From Phalacrocorax aristotelis (lineage: Eukaryota > Chordata > Aves > Suliformes > Phalacrocoracidae): a DNA stretch of 64,000 nucleotides. The DNA is taken from contig NC_134279.1 in assembly GCF_949628215.1 (NCBI RefSeq), positions 84,315,517-84,379,516 of the forward strand, written 5' to 3'. Each line of letters begins with the position of its first letter. Position 1 is the stretch's first letter. The notes under the pieces are model-generated. The model was not told where the DNA came from. It did not search any database and saw nothing but the letters and a program-made list of their open reading frames with translations. Positions 1-13,140 of the stretch are shown here, piece by piece. The translations under genes were made by a program, and so were the position numbers.

Positions 1-1204
1 CAAACAGTTAACGGTGGGGCATCTCTTAAAATCAATAATTGTCCTCTCCCTGGTTGATCTAAATAGATGCCTAATTAAAGTCATCAGCCCCTCTTCTCAG
101 AGCTGCCTGCGGCATTAATTGCTGCCTCCGGAACGGCAAGCGGGGGTAACAGCGGGGCATTGGCAAGCCCCCGTGCCCAGCCGCCTCGTGCTGCAGCTTC
201 CTCCACGGCCACGAGTCCCCAGCAGCACCCCGGGACGCTGTGCCTGGCCGTCCCCCCCCAGGGACATCTCCAAACCAGGGGCACCACCGTGAATTTTTAT
301 GACTGTGCCCTATTTTAGCACCCGATCACAGCGACCGTAAAGGAGGCAACGGACCACCCGAAGGGAAAACCCAGCGCCATCAGGGAGTTTTTAAAAGGCT
401 GAAGAGGAACCTCCTAGGGAAGTCCTTGACAGGTCAATATGGGGGCTGAATTTTCCAAAATACTTGTATTCACGAATGCACCCTCCAGCCCCTCGCCCCC
501 TCCGCGGCTGCGGGTCACGCCTGGTGCTCTACAGAAGGCGAACAAGAAACCCAAGCTTCGCAACAGCGATCGTAACGCCCATACCTGTGCTGAAGCTCTG
601 CTTTAGGAGCTGCAGGTCAGAGAAGCCCCAAACCACAGACATACACCAAGAAAAGCAGAGCACAGCTCTCAAGGGGGGCGGCACGTTCACAGAGAGGAAG
701 ACCGGAACGTCTTACAGGACGAAGTAGGTGGCCTTCGAGGATACAGCAATTGCAGTCAAGGGAATGAGCTTTAAGACACGCACCCAGGGATGAAAAACAA
801 GAAACTTCACTAGAAACTAGGCCTTTATCAACCACAGGAACAAGGAAGAACTCAACGGGAGCAAACCCCGGGCGCTTGCTATCACCGGAGCTGCGGGCAG
901 CCCAGGGTGAGCAAACGGGAACATAACCTGCCACGCTCCCGGAGCTCCCCGACACCACTCTGGAAAGCGACGGGGATTTTGTCGCAGGATAACCATATTT
1001 CTCATGCAAAGCAAAGGTTATATTACCCGTTAGATGGGCACAGTGCAGCCAAACCCACCCCACGTCACCCCAGACGGCCGGCACAAAGGGAGAGTCAGAG
1101 CCCGTCCGTCACCTCCTAAGCAGCCTCTGCGGAGATGCCGATGTCTGAGCCGAAGCCGTTCTCTGTGCTGTTTTAAAGGAATCAGTTACACATACAGAAC
1201 CTGG

Positions 1205-1267
1205 GGTGACGGTTGGACTTGATGGTCCTAGAGGTTTTTTCCAACCTTAATGATTCTATAATTCTAA
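1205..1267 (+). mobile_element. CR1 LINE 3'-end fragment
   Basis: About 60 bases match the 3' tail of CR1 retrotransposons: GTTGGACTTGATGGTCCTAG, then a TTTTTTCCAACC block, ending in the short direct repeats of ATTCTA type that CR1 carries instead of poly(A). Only the extreme 3' end is present, as is usual for 5'-truncated copies. It supports a sauropsid origin. Confidence 0.85.
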
Positions 1268-4200
1268 ATCCCACCCAAAAGTCTCTGAGAAAGTTACAAA
1301 AAGGCAAGAGTGTCTTCCCATTCCCCTCAGCTCTGTGGGCTCCAGGAGAGATCAAGGACATTAGATGCCAAGACCTCCATTACTCGAACAAAACCCAAGT
1401 CAAACACGACCAAAACTAGTCGAACACAATGAGATTATGAAAAAGCGAGACTAGCATCAGCCGAGCAGCCCTGCGCTGTGCGGCTGAGCCAGCGCGGCCG
1501 GAGGAGCCCGCCGCGGCCGCTCCCGGCGCCAGCCTTCCCACGCGTCGCAGGTACTCTTTGCATCTGCACAACCTGCCAGGCGAGGGTTCCCCTAGCTCCT
1601 CACGAAGCCCTCGAGCCCGCCGAGGGACAGGCCAAACCGCAGCGATCACCGGAGCAGAGGAATGCCAAAGCCGCACCGAAGGGAGCTGGAAAGCCCAGAC
1701 GGCGATGTGCTGGCTGATCAGAAACCCGCGGTTTGCCCCAGATCAGGTCCCTCTGTCTCTCCCTACCAACGGTAACACGAACAAAGCCGAGGGCAGTTCT
1801 GCCCCTGCACCGATCCATGAGCGAAGGCGGGCTGGGAGGCACGGCTGCTGCAGCCCCCCGCACTGGGGTGGTTTCGGAGCACAAGCGGGTCTCCCGTTCA
1901 CACTGCAGACAAACCCAACAGCTGTGGGTCAAAAGAGTCCCTAGACTGAAAACGTCCCCTTCTGTCACCTTCCCCTCGCTCCTGTGCGAGGACCGTGCGC
2001 GGGTTTAGGCTCCCTACTCTGCTCAGGCTCACAGGACTAGGACTCTGCCAGTTCCTCTCCAATAAATATTAAACCCAACTTTTTCCCTTTTACAAAAATC
2101 CATCGAGTGCTTTTAACCACAGACAGAAGTTCCACCTCCAGCTTCGGAAGCCTCCAGCAGCTCACTGCCAGCACCTGGGAGGTTACACTGGAGAAAACGT
2201 CACCATATTTCACCTTCTTCTAATATTTTTCTCCTCTGCAGCTTCTACAGCCACCGCTAAGACAGGCTCCTTGCCAAGATGGACTTTTGCTCTGACCCAG
2301 AACACTGCGCCGTGCTCCTCTCCAGCACGAACTACATCTGCTCCGTTTATTTTTTTTTTCTCCCTTTTTAGCCAAGGTCCACTGGATTTTACCAACGAGG
2401 GAGCTACCTATGGGCTGCACCTCTGCAGATCCAGGCAAGCCCTGACCTTGTCTCTCAGACCGGGAGATGCGGCAGCGTGCTCCAGAGCCTGCAGGAGGCT
2501 GGAAGTCCGGCAGGTGCCCGACCGCGGTGCCCTGCGTGCGGCTCAGCTTCAGCCCTGCCTCAGGAGCAGAGGTCGCCACTCGCCTGCCCAGCCGACGTCC
2601 CTCCTGCTCAGCCAGGGCGCCGGGGACAGAGGCCTCCCGGCAAGGCACGTGGGGACAACCATGCTCCTGCAAGGGACGGGGCACACGCCACGGGGGGACA
2701 CCCCGCCACACACATGGGATCGGACAATCACAGGGTAACTCAGAGCCGCGGGAAACCTGTTACCGGTGCTGGGAAACGCTGATTCGGGCTGCTTTTGCAC
2801 CTTTAGCTTAATAGAAGAGGGAAAAGGTTCTTGTGATCAGGGCGTGGGACAGACTCAGGAAATCTGGAATCTAAACACCAAAGGTTTTCCTGTGCCGCCT
2901 GCGAGGCCGGGGCAGAGCCAGAGCAACAGCTGACGTCCGAGGACCGCGCACACAGCCCTCGGCTAAGCGGAGGGCACGCTGTCTTGCACAAATATTTGAA
3001 GGGTGCTAACCCCAACTGAGCAACGGTGGCATTTATATTCAAGGGAGAGTCTGGAACAACAAGCAGGGAAATCAAGTACAGAAACCCTTCCTCAAAGCAC
3101 AAAGGAAACAGGGAAACAGCCACAGGATTTCACAGGGACTTCAGAGGGCACCGAAGGGGGAACGGCCCTGCAGCAGCCCGGGAATGGGTGGCACGGGGCA
3201 CCTCTCCCTCTCAAGCGACAGGAACTTACTGCTGCTCCTCCCGCAGAGCCCTGGGAGTGACAGGATATATGCTGAAACAAGCAAAAAAACTAGGGAATAG
3301 CAGGAAGGCTTTCCTCCCAGCAAGACCAGCTGTAGCTGGAAGAGTAGTTTTTCATTTAAAAGGAAAATTACAAATGCTACACAGCTAATTTCTCCCTCCT
3401 CCTCAGTCCTAGAATTTTCTACGTTAAACCTGAAGTGCAAGGGAGTATTTCCCCCCACGCACACACACGCTTCCCCCCGGAGCGTCCCCACAGAGCCCGC
3501 TCTGGCAGGCAGCTCAGCGGCCGGTACCCCAACAACTGGCATCGAATTGGGGCACTGCAGACCCCCCCGAGCTCCCATCGCCGGCACCAACGAACAAACT
3601 TACATCAAACGGCCCCATTTCCCCCAGCAACACCCACAAACGCAGCGGTGACAGAAACCAAAGGCGGGTGAACAAAGCACCACCAAGGAGCATGCCAGGA
3701 AGATGGCTCCAGTAAGAGCACGTACTGAATTGCTAATATCCAGTTAGGGACTTGTAGTTTCTTTGGAAATCTAGAAAGAGCTCTGCAAAACTTGAAAGTA
3801 TTTTACCCATAAAACAAGCCTGGGATTAACCCCAAGGACAGTAAGTCCGTGACAATCTTAAGCCTCCGCAGTGTACACAAAAGCTGCAAACAAAGAAAGG
3901 GGAAGACACCTCAATTTCAGGTCACTTAAAGCTTAATTAAAGCTAAAACATTAGAGAACCGCTAATTCAAGCTACTCGCGTAGCACGGACAGGCTCACAG
4001 CGACCAAAGCACACTCTCTCCTCATCACTACAGTGCCAAGGCTGGAACCTGCCTTCATTTTCAAAAGAGCCTCTTAGAACACGCAACGCCACAGAAGGAC
4101 TGGAACTGCGGCAGACGGTGATGACTGCCAACGGCGCTCTGCCAGAGCCCCTTGGAAGCTTCCCACAGAAACCAGAAATGCTACAGCTACTGAAACAGGT

Positions 4201-5609
4201 CAGGAAGGGGCACAGAGCCCCCCACGCCTTGTGCTGATGGGGCACCTGTGCCACCCCAGGACACCTGCCCTCGAGAGATGCCAAACTTCAGCACCCCCCA
4301 ACCCTAACCAGCCCTTCTCCGACACCAGCGGTCAGGGAAAAGCTGTGACACGGCAAGAAACACTTGTTCCCTCCGAGGGCAAGACGCAGGAAAGAGATCC
4401 CAACAGCAGCGCCCGAAAGTGCCGGAGCCCAGCACCCAAAAGTGCCCATGTCCCAGGGAGCACCCCAAGCCTGAGGGAGCAGCCGCTGCCGTCCGCCCCT
4501 CCTGCCGCACCACGCTGGGAGCCAGCACCCGCCGCTGGAGCCGGCCCGCAGGAGCCCAGCGCACCCAGACCGCCCCCGCGGCGCGCGGGGGCCCTGCGCT
4601 CCCTCTCGCTCGGGGACCCCAGCTTCCCACAGCCACACGGTGACAGAGGATGCATCTTTGCGCCCAGACCCCCGCTTTTCCCAGCTCTACCAGCGGATCT
4701 GCGGCCTGGCAACAGGCACTGCGCCTACCCATCCTCCTCCTCCTCCCACCGTCGCAGCTGGAGCGCCGTGGTCAGAGGGTGGGGGGGCGCGTGGAGGCTG
4801 CTGGGCCGCAGCCCCGGAGGGTCTTCGCAGCCCCAGACCACAACGAGGGTGTAAAACATACCAACTCCAACCCTTCGCATCGAGATTTCCTAAACCCGTG
4901 CTGAAGTAAGCACAAACAACAAAGCAAACGCCTTGGACGACGAGTTTGTGAACAGATGTAGGCTGAACATGAAAATCCCTGTTCTGCTGGCAGAAGGACA
5001 CAGCACCAACTGCCCCAAGGAGGCGCCGTTTCTCAGCCTCACAGCGTGTCGCAGCACCGTTCACCGTTTTGTTTGCACTTCTCCTTTACCTCGTGGACTT
5101 TGGGTGAAAACAAACACTTGACGGAAAGACAAAAAGCCAGGGTTAGACAGTAGCTTTATTAGTTCACTGAAACCGCCTTACGGGGCAGATAGGGAGAGCT
5201 TTCTGTGGTTAAAGCACTGTGGGAGAGCCTTAAGCAAACGGTGCAAGTGAGAAAAACACCTGTAAGATGAGGCTGGCGGTTGGCTGCTGCAGCCTCTGTA
5301 GAACCAGTCGATTTCAGCCCAAAGCCTGCTCTACAGAGAGGAAAACAATTTAATTTGTTCTCCAAACTCAGACCCTGTCACTTCTGGATGAACGGCTGTT
5401 TCAGCCAAACAAAATAGCTCAGATGAAGAAACCTTCCCGAGGCTGCCACAGCTACCAGAAACTACAGCATCCCCTTTGCCACAAAAACACACCCAATTTT
5501 CTGATTCGTGTTAAAGCTTTGAAATAAATTTACTGTTTTAACATCCTTTAATAAATTTAGTTTAGCAAATCATAGGAAACATCAGCCTTAGTAAAGGCTA
5601 CGGTCTCAC

Positions 5610-5661
5610 CTCCTGATCCCCAGCTGCGCTCAAGGCAGCTCCTGCCCAGTTCATCTCACAA
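5610..5661 (-). other. Candidate exon with a possible start codon
   Basis: On the minus strand a CTGCAG acceptor at 5662-5668 and a GAG|GTGAGACC donor at 5609 enclose 52 bases. An ATG at 5654 opens 15 codons (MNWAGAALSAAGDQE) that end in phase 0 at the donor, as a first coding exon would. The pyrimidine tract is poor, no downstream partner exon was recognised and the peptide matches no family I know. A second possible exon (about 6059-6120) has similar borders. Confidence 0.2.
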
Positions 5662-8600
5662 CTGCAGGCGATAAACCCCCAGCCTCGGAGAATCCACCGG
5701 TGTAGTTTATTCCCAAGTTTATTCCCCAACACCAGCTGCTGGGCAAGCAGATCACCCGCCTCCGCATCCAACCTCGCCTTTTAGAGTACTGACAAGAAAA
5801 TTCCTTGCCACAGAATGGCGCCGTGCGTGCCCAGCGGGCTCTAGCAGACCTCCTTGCACCCTTGGTGCCGAAAAGACAGGACTCGAGAGCAAGGACACAG
5901 GCAGGCAAAGGCTCCGTGTCGAGCAGGGACCGGTGCAGCGAGCAGTAACCCGGCACAGCCCCTTCTCAGGTATTTAGGCAATTATCACGTACCGTAAAAG
6001 CTGCCTGCACGTGTCTTCACAAATCCAGCCCAGAGGATCTCAGGAGAGGTGTGTTTGCAGGGGAGGCTGACCTACATCACCTTGAGCCATAATTCAGGCA
6101 TCGAGGTCGCTCTTGCCCAAGAGTGGGGCAATCTTCATTCACCTGCGAAAACGTGGCAAACGTTACAGACCTCCACCACCAGCCCTCACGGGTAGGTGAC
6201 CGGAGCCGCAGCACCCGTCCTTCCCGGACACACGGGCCATCCTGCAGGCCCTCTGGCCTCACTGGGACCCGCAATGGCTGGCTGCTAGCTGCCCAGACTC
6301 TGGAAGTAATGCTCATCATTACAGACAAGCTGTCATAAAAAGGCCAAAGAATGTCCAGTTTAAAACCTTCAGACTTCTTGCTGAAATCTGGGATAAGGAA
6401 CAGTCCGCACGCCAAGCAGCTTGAACGCTAACGGCTCATTCAGTTCAAGGAAACTGGGCAGGAAGTTTGAAAAACTTCAGAAAACTCCCCACTATTTATT
6501 TAGGAAGCACAAAATGCCGTCTTAGTGTATTTATAGATAGACGTACATTTGATATATACACACACGTCCCCGTGAGGTTGCTTCAGCTGAGCTCCCTTCC
6601 GATTTACAGAGCAGCTTAGTCTTCCATCAAACTTGTGTTCAGAAAAGAAATTCTAAAAACGGCACTTCAGGGTTCCGTCTTTATTGCCTCAGTCTAAATC
6701 CAGATCGAGCTCGCTGAATTTAAGACTTTTTTAATTAAACTCTAAACTATGCGACTCCCCCAGGTGACCTGAAGTCAGCCTGGGATGTTTTCTGTTCTCG
6801 CCTGAGGAGCGGAAGGGTTGCAAGGAGAACTCCCTCTGCCTGGCTGAGCCTGTAGCAGCTCCCTCCTCTCCCAGGTTTGCTCTCGGTTACGAAAGTCAGC
6901 GCTGCTCAGCGTGCCGGGCAGGCGCGCGAAAGGCAAACTCTAGCCCCGGAGTTGGTGCCAGAGCCCGCGCAAACCTCGGCGCCAGCTCCTGCTCCAGCAC
7001 TGCCAGCAGAGACAGAAATAAGACCGTACTCCTAAGAGCCACCTCCGTGAGGCCAATAACACAGAGAAAAATCTGCTGAGCCGTTAAAATGCTTAATTAA
7101 AGTTCTCCTTTGCAATGACGTCCAATAACGAATGACAGATACTGGGCTGTTAGAGTGAGACGGACGCCCACCGCGCCAACCAGGACTGCCCTGTAAATCC
7201 TTCGTGCTTTCCATGTGTCCATACCCCACCGTGCCCCATTTTATAATCAGACCGTGGTCTTTTTGGAGCACGGAGTATCACTGCTCCTGTCCCCGTGCAC
7301 CCATGGCACAGGAGGGTTCTCGCCCACAGCTGGGGCTGCTGCAGGCCCTGGCAACGCAGGCGACTGCCGAGCCGCGCGACCCTCCCTCCATCAGAGGCAT
7401 TTGCCACCTGAAACAAAGCACTGCAGCCTGTGGCAGCGTAAACCGATGCGCTTCAGTGCTTGAACCACGGCTGCCTGACGATAACAGACGGGGCTTGCGG
7501 GGTAGGCAACACCTTTGGCGAGAAGGCAGGAGACACCCAAGGCTCGCGGCCCCGCGCTCAGCACAGCGCCCGCGGAAGGCCACCCTGCCACCCGAAAGCA
7601 CCAGGAGGAAGTTTCTGGACCCCTCGCCTCTTTAAAAACAAGCTGTCAGAACCGGGTGCCCAGCACAACGCCGCACAACGCCGGCCCCGCGCGCGCCCGG
7701 GCCGCCGGGGAGGGGACGCAGCCGTCGCCCAAGCCCGGCGCCGCGCTCGCCGCGGGGCACCAACCCCGATTTCCAAGCAGGAATCGATCCAAGGCACTAG
7801 GACCCGGCAGGCGGGCGCCGCGAGCCTGCGCCCTGCACGGCTGCACCACCGCACGAAGCCGCAGCCGAGCGGCGCCGCAGCCGAGCCAGGCAGCCACCGG
7901 GCGCGGGAGCACGCTCCGGTTCGTGTTCCTCGCACAACAGAATCAATGATTTTCTTTTTAGATAAAACCGAAACTCTCAGGATTGCAACCGATACGCCGG
8001 CAGCACTGCCGGGAGATGGTAGCCATGGCAACGGACCGAAAAGCAAAGGATGCTGCGGACCAGCCCCGCTCCCCGGCAGCAGGAGGAGGTCAGTCGATTT
8101 CAGCTCATCTCCATCAAAACAGTTCATTCATTATGTCACAGCTGAGCACCCTTCCACGGCCATCGAGCCCCAGCCGTCAGTGCGTCCCTGCCATTTCGCC
8201 TTCCTTGGGTTTAATCACACCAAGAAAAGCTGATTTAAGTATTCGCCTGCTCCGCTTTATCGCTCAAAGATGCGGAGCAGCCAAAACTGTTTATTCCTCG
8301 TGAGACTTTGATCAACCCCTGGAAAAGCCGCTGATGCGTTTCAGCATTTATACAACTGCCTTTGCTTTCTGTCCCGAGCAACCATCGTCCTTAACGAACT
8401 TGGCTCGTTACGGGAATTCCTGGCCAGCACCCCCTTTCCCCCGCGGGCAGGTAACCGAGGGCACCCGTGGCAGGGCACCACGCCACCTCTCACCATACCG
8501 CGGTGGCGTTATTTGGGGCTGCGAGTCATTTTACTGTCCCCAAGCACCAGTCAGTCAAAAACGTGGCAGAAGGGCATTCCTCATGGTGGAAGGTGGAGCT

Positions 8601-11049
8601 GAAGAGCTGCGTGCCCAGCTGCGACAGCCCCTGCCTGTTCACCGTCCGTCTGCGTCCCTACTCTTCTGCATTCTTTAGGTATTTTTCAAACAAACAAGAC
8701 AGTCTCGCAGACTCTTGAGGAACGGGTGCACAAGCCCAGGCAATTCAGCTTCCACGAGTCCTGCTGGGGCCTCGGGGCTTTTTGGTGCTTTAGTACAACA
8801 GAGCCAGCGAGAGGAGAGCCCCAGCTCCCAGCACTGCAGCTCCTCAAGCTCCCTTCTAATGAAAACAATAAAAATTTGCTCATGGCTCCCCCTCAAACAT
8901 TTCAAAGGAACTTAAAAGTGCCTCATGTTTAATTTAGCAAGACGCCCTCCTGAGCGCCTGTGAAGTAGGTCACGGCCTCGGCTTCATGTTTGGGAACTGC
9001 GGGAGAAATAGGAGGAAAGAAGAAATTGGTCCAAGGTCACACGGCAAGACCTTGACAGGATCTTAAAAAAAAACCAAAAACAGGTGTTACAGCCACATCC
9101 TACGGACGAACCAGCCCCGCCTGGCGAACGGCTGCTGTCCGAGCTCCACCAGGCAAGCGCGGGCAACCTCGTGAGCCCAGCACCAATGGACGAGCGGGTT
9201 TTGTGAACAAAAAGGGAAAACAAAAAGCGACGAGTTTCGTGCTCATCCCTGCAACGCCGCAGGATGCAACGAGTCCACGCAGGGAGAGGTTTCGCTGGAT
9301 GCACGTCGCAGGAGCTTATCCTGCCCATGAAACCAGCCACGATTCACTGACGCAGCATGCTGTCAGCAAAGCCACAGAGAAAGATTTATCAAGAAGAGGT
9401 GTAGGACCCACAGGGGCTCTCGGCTGGCAGAGCGGGGGGGACAGCCCGCAGACGGTTCAGCACGTCACCGCCCTGGTTTTCACTCTCACCCAAAACTTAC
9501 AGCCTCAATGCAGTAAAAGATCCATTTAGCAGGGAAATCCTGGCGCAGCCCCTCAGCTCGCACACACCCAGCAAATGTTTTGGGAAACTCCGCTGGGGGA
9601 GGCTGGCGGAGGGAACAGCAGCGCCGGGGAGAGGGATTACACTGGTGCCTCCGGGAAGGGAGCTCGGCCAGCACCCTCTCCAAGGGGTGACCCCTCTCGG
9701 AGCGCTGCTTTGCCCCCAGAGCAGAGGCAGGGCTCCCCCGCTCTCCCCACTGCCACGGGACGGGACTGGCAGCAGCACGGAGCGAGGCAGGGCCGCCACA
9801 GCCACGGCATGCTTGGGATGAGCGCGAGGGACGCCCCACGACACAGTTCAACCGCGGGGCTCACTGCGTCCCTCGTGTTGCAGAGGAAACAATTCCTTCA
9901 ACTGCAAAAGCGAACGTGTCGATCAGAAGAATCCAAGATACGGGTGAAGCACAGCAACGCCGAGTCCCAGCGTTCCCCGCGGGCAGGCGCGCAGCTGTTT
10001 ACACGCAACCCCCAACATCGCAGACTACAAACCGAGGTACACAGCCCGGTCTTAATTTGATCAGTCAGCTATTCAAATGCGCTGCTGGCTGGCGAGGGCT
10101 CCGGTTTGTGCTCTCGTGTGCCCAACAGAAAGAATTCTGAGCTAGAACAGCCATACTTGATCTTTACTAGACTACAGGAAAGAAAATATTTGGCCGGAAT
10201 GATGCTGCTTTTCCTCTTGGGCACCACACAGCCATAACGCACGCGTGCACATCGGCCCATTAGCAATTATCCAGGGCTGAGTCATCCCTGCCCCTCCTCC
10301 GAATCCAAATTTTCCCAAACCAACAGCCAACCCCTCCAGCCTGCACCACTTATGGTCCTTCCTAAATGCTATTTCTTAAATCTTCTCTTCGTTTCTAGAA
10401 ACGTTTTGGCTCAACCCTTAACTTGGAACCAAGATTTCACCGGGATGGGGAAGATGCGGGCTACCTGTACGAGCTTCCCGCCCCCAGCACGGAAACCTTC
10501 GCAGGTCGGCGCAGCCCTGCGGGCAGCACACGCTACTGGGACGGGCCGGAAACCACGCTCTGCTCGGAAGAAAGATTTTCTCGTGTTTCACAAATAAGAT
10601 GCTACAGCTTGGCGAACATTTAAAGTTAAGGTTAAGCGTTACGACCGCAGAACGAGCCCTACCCTTGCTGCACTAGCAGAGGAGTTTCCACAGGCGATCC
10701 AGAGTGGCCGCGTTATTTTTCACCGACGGCACAGACTACTTTGTCCCAAACGAGTCCGTCATGAAACTGCCGCTACACCCCACGCTCGGAAGCCAGCCAC
10801 CATCGCTCAGACGGAAGGTTTCCAGCACCACGCTGAGGAAAAAGCCGAATTACACTGGAAACGAACCCCAGCACCTGTAGCTACAAACAGCGGCTGATTA
10901 AAAGGGAAGATGACACTTTTTTTCCTCCTTAAAATATGTTTAACATGAGTGTCTCTGAATACAGACAGCTCCGCTCTGCAACGTTCCTCTAGGCACTCCG
11001 GCCTCTCGGACCCGCTCTCATCTGTCTTTACATTTGCACCTCGAAATAT

Positions 11050-12300
11050 CTGTGTAAGACAGAACCTTTGTTTCTAGAGGGCTCCAGCGCCCAGCCGCTG
11101 GTCGTGGGGCGACGGCCGCGTCACCTGCGAAGGCTTCCAGCGGACCGACCCCCGGGGCTGGGCGGCGGCTGTCACGCCGCGGGTGCCCGTGCCACAGCGA
11201 GGGACTGCGCGGAGCCCCCGCAGCCGCCCGGGGGGCTCCACAGCGGTTCTGCCCCCGCAGCGAGGGCGAAGGCGGCACCGCGGCGAGACCCGGCTGCCGG
11301 AGCGGGCACGGTGTTGGCAGAGGGGACACGGGCTGCGCCGCAGCGGGGGGCTCAGCACCCGCCGGGGGAGCGCTCCCCCTCCCACAGAGGTGCCCCCAGG
11401 CTCTGCAGCACTGGGGGGCGGGAATAGGGGCCCCTGAGCTACCCCGGGGGGGCAGCAGGGCCTGGTCCCAGCCCTGCTCCGCACCTACGAGGGCTCCCAC
11501 TCGGCACCGCCCTCCCCGCAGGGCGGGGGGTCCCGCCGGGCGCTGCCCCCCCAGACACCCCACGGGGGCGGGGGTCCTTCCCAGCACTGCCGCCCCCCTC
11601 CAGACACCCCACGGGGATTGGGGTCCCCCAGTAGTGTCCCCCCAACATCCTCCCAGCTGGGGCGGGGCAGCCCCGTCCCCACGGCGGGCACCCCCTCCCC
11701 CCCCGCCCGGTACCTGCCGCCCGGCCGCTCCCCAGCGCCGCTCACCGGCCCCCACCCGCCCGCCAGGCCCCGTCCAGGCCCCCTCGGGCTGCCCGCGACG
11801 CCGCCTCACGGCCCGGGCAGCGCCGCCGGCCGAGCTTGGCGTCAGGCACGATGTGGGGCAGCACTCAGGGGTAAGAAGGGCAGAAGGGGGCCTCCCGGAA
11901 GCGCGCGTGCGCAGTGAGGGGAGTGAAGCCAGAGGGGCGCGGGCGGGCGCGGGCACGCTATGGCAGGGGAGAAGGGACAGGAGGGCAACGGGGCGGGCCG
12001 GGCCGGGCCGGGCCGGGCGAGAGGAGGAGGAGGAGGAGGAGGAGGAGGAGGAGGAGGAGGAGGAGGAAGAAGAAGAAGAAGAAGAAGAAGAAGAAGAAGA
12101 AGAAGAAGAAGAAAAAAACGACGACGACGGAGGAAGGAGAAACAGAAACAGAAAGAGAAAGGAGAAGAGGAAGCGGGACGGGGCGCGGAGCCGCTGGTAA
12201 GTGCCCCTACCCCGGGAGCGGCCCGGGCCCGTTGCCTTGGAGACAGGCTCCCCATGCCCGGAGGGTCGGGGCCCGATCCCGGGCCCGATCTCTGAGAAAG
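11050..12300. promoter_or_regulatory. CpG island, probable promoter of the LRR gene
   Basis: A GC- and CpG-dense block begins abruptly near 11.05 kb and runs to about 12.3 kb. It contains GGGCGG-type boxes and a run of CCGGG repeats at 11.99-12.02 kb. A strong plus-strand donor (CTG|GTAAGTG) at 12,197 would end a non-coding first exon of the LRR gene downstream. A minus-strand donor-like GCCG|GTGAGC near 11,736 suggests a possible divergent transcript into the AT-rich region, which I cannot confirm. Confidence 0.6.
12020..12114 (+). repeat. (GGA)n then (GAA)n purine microsatellite
   Basis: About 45 bases of GGA repeats pass directly into about 50 bases of GAA repeats, followed by further purine-rich sequence to about 12,180. 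All three plus frames stay open across it (poly-Gly/Arg, poly-Arg/Lys or poly-Glu), but no conserved protein goes with them. It lies just upstream of the donor at 12,197, so it is probably transcribed in a 5' UTR exon. Confidence 0.9.
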
Positions 12301-13140
12301 CGCAAGGCCGGGAGCGGCTCTCGCCGGTGTGGAGGCTGTGCCCGGGGCTTCCCCACCCTGAGGTCCCCTGCTGCCACCCCGTCTGGCTGTCCGTCCGTCC
12401 AGAGGGACAGTCTGTCCGTGGCCCATCCATAGCAGCCGCTCCCGGCATGTCTTTGCCTGTTGTGTGCTTGGAGGCACCTCCTGGAGGGTCTGCCCCAACC
12501 CCCTCTCAGGCAGGGCTTATGTTTGCTTCTCTCCAGTCTTCAGGAGTCCCCCCCAGTTGCCGGGGCTTCCAAAGCCCTCCCCATCCCGGTTAACCTGCCC
12601 CCAGCCCACTGGCTGCACTGGGATGTGTCTCGAGCTTACTGATCCAGGAACCAAGATTCAGCATTAGTATGGCGGGTGTTTTGGTCTCATCACAATACTT
12701 CATTTCGTGTCTCGTTGCAGGGATACTGACGCTGTGCGATTACCCGAGTGCCGCCCATCCCAGTTAACACCGCGATTAACAGCACCTGCCCTGTTCCTGG
12801 CGCCCTGCTCCCCCATCCTCAGCGCTGCCGGTGCCTGACCCGCCTGCTGGGAGGAGCGCGTGGTGGTGAGGTTTGGGGTGTCCCCCTCGGCGAGGGGCTG
12901 CCAGGGCCATTTTTCCCGCTCCCTCCCGGTTAGTCCTGCTGACCCCGATGAGCCCCGGGCAGAGCAGATGCCTGGGCATGGGCTGTGCTGTGGCACAGCC
13001 AGGCTGGATTTTGGAGAAATGGTTAAAGACCACCCAAAACAGACTTCAGGGCCCTGACAAGTCATGGGGCCTATGGGCAGCTCTGACCAGGCTGGCCGGG
13101 AGCACCATGCCCAACCAACCCTTTCCCCTGCAGCAGCTGG

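Larger units (their letters stand above)
1..10900. other. AT-richer non-coding stretch with no supported gene
   Basis: This is about 10.9 kb of mid-GC sequence, distinctly less GC-rich than the rest of the window. Open frames occur on both strands but none shows a recognisable protein family or a consistent set of exons. It holds one CR1 LINE tail near 1.2 kb, scattered TTAATTAAA-like AT patches and several AATAAA hexamers on either strand (for example minus strand near 5154). It could be intron or distal UTR of a minus-strand gene whose 5' end lies in the CpG island at 11-12 kb, but that is inference. Two short minus-strand segments with good splice borders are noted separately. Confidence 0.6.

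Noticed and set aside
7460-8233. A 257-codon plus-strand open frame in the AT-richer region
   Set aside because: No recognisable family, overlapping open frames on both strands, no splice or poly(A) context.
11018-12448. A 476-codon open frame on the minus strand through the CpG island, with poly-Ser and proline-rich ends
   Set aside because: It is open only because GGA/GAA repeats and GC-rich DNA lack stops; opposite and shifted frames are equally open and no conserved segment is present.
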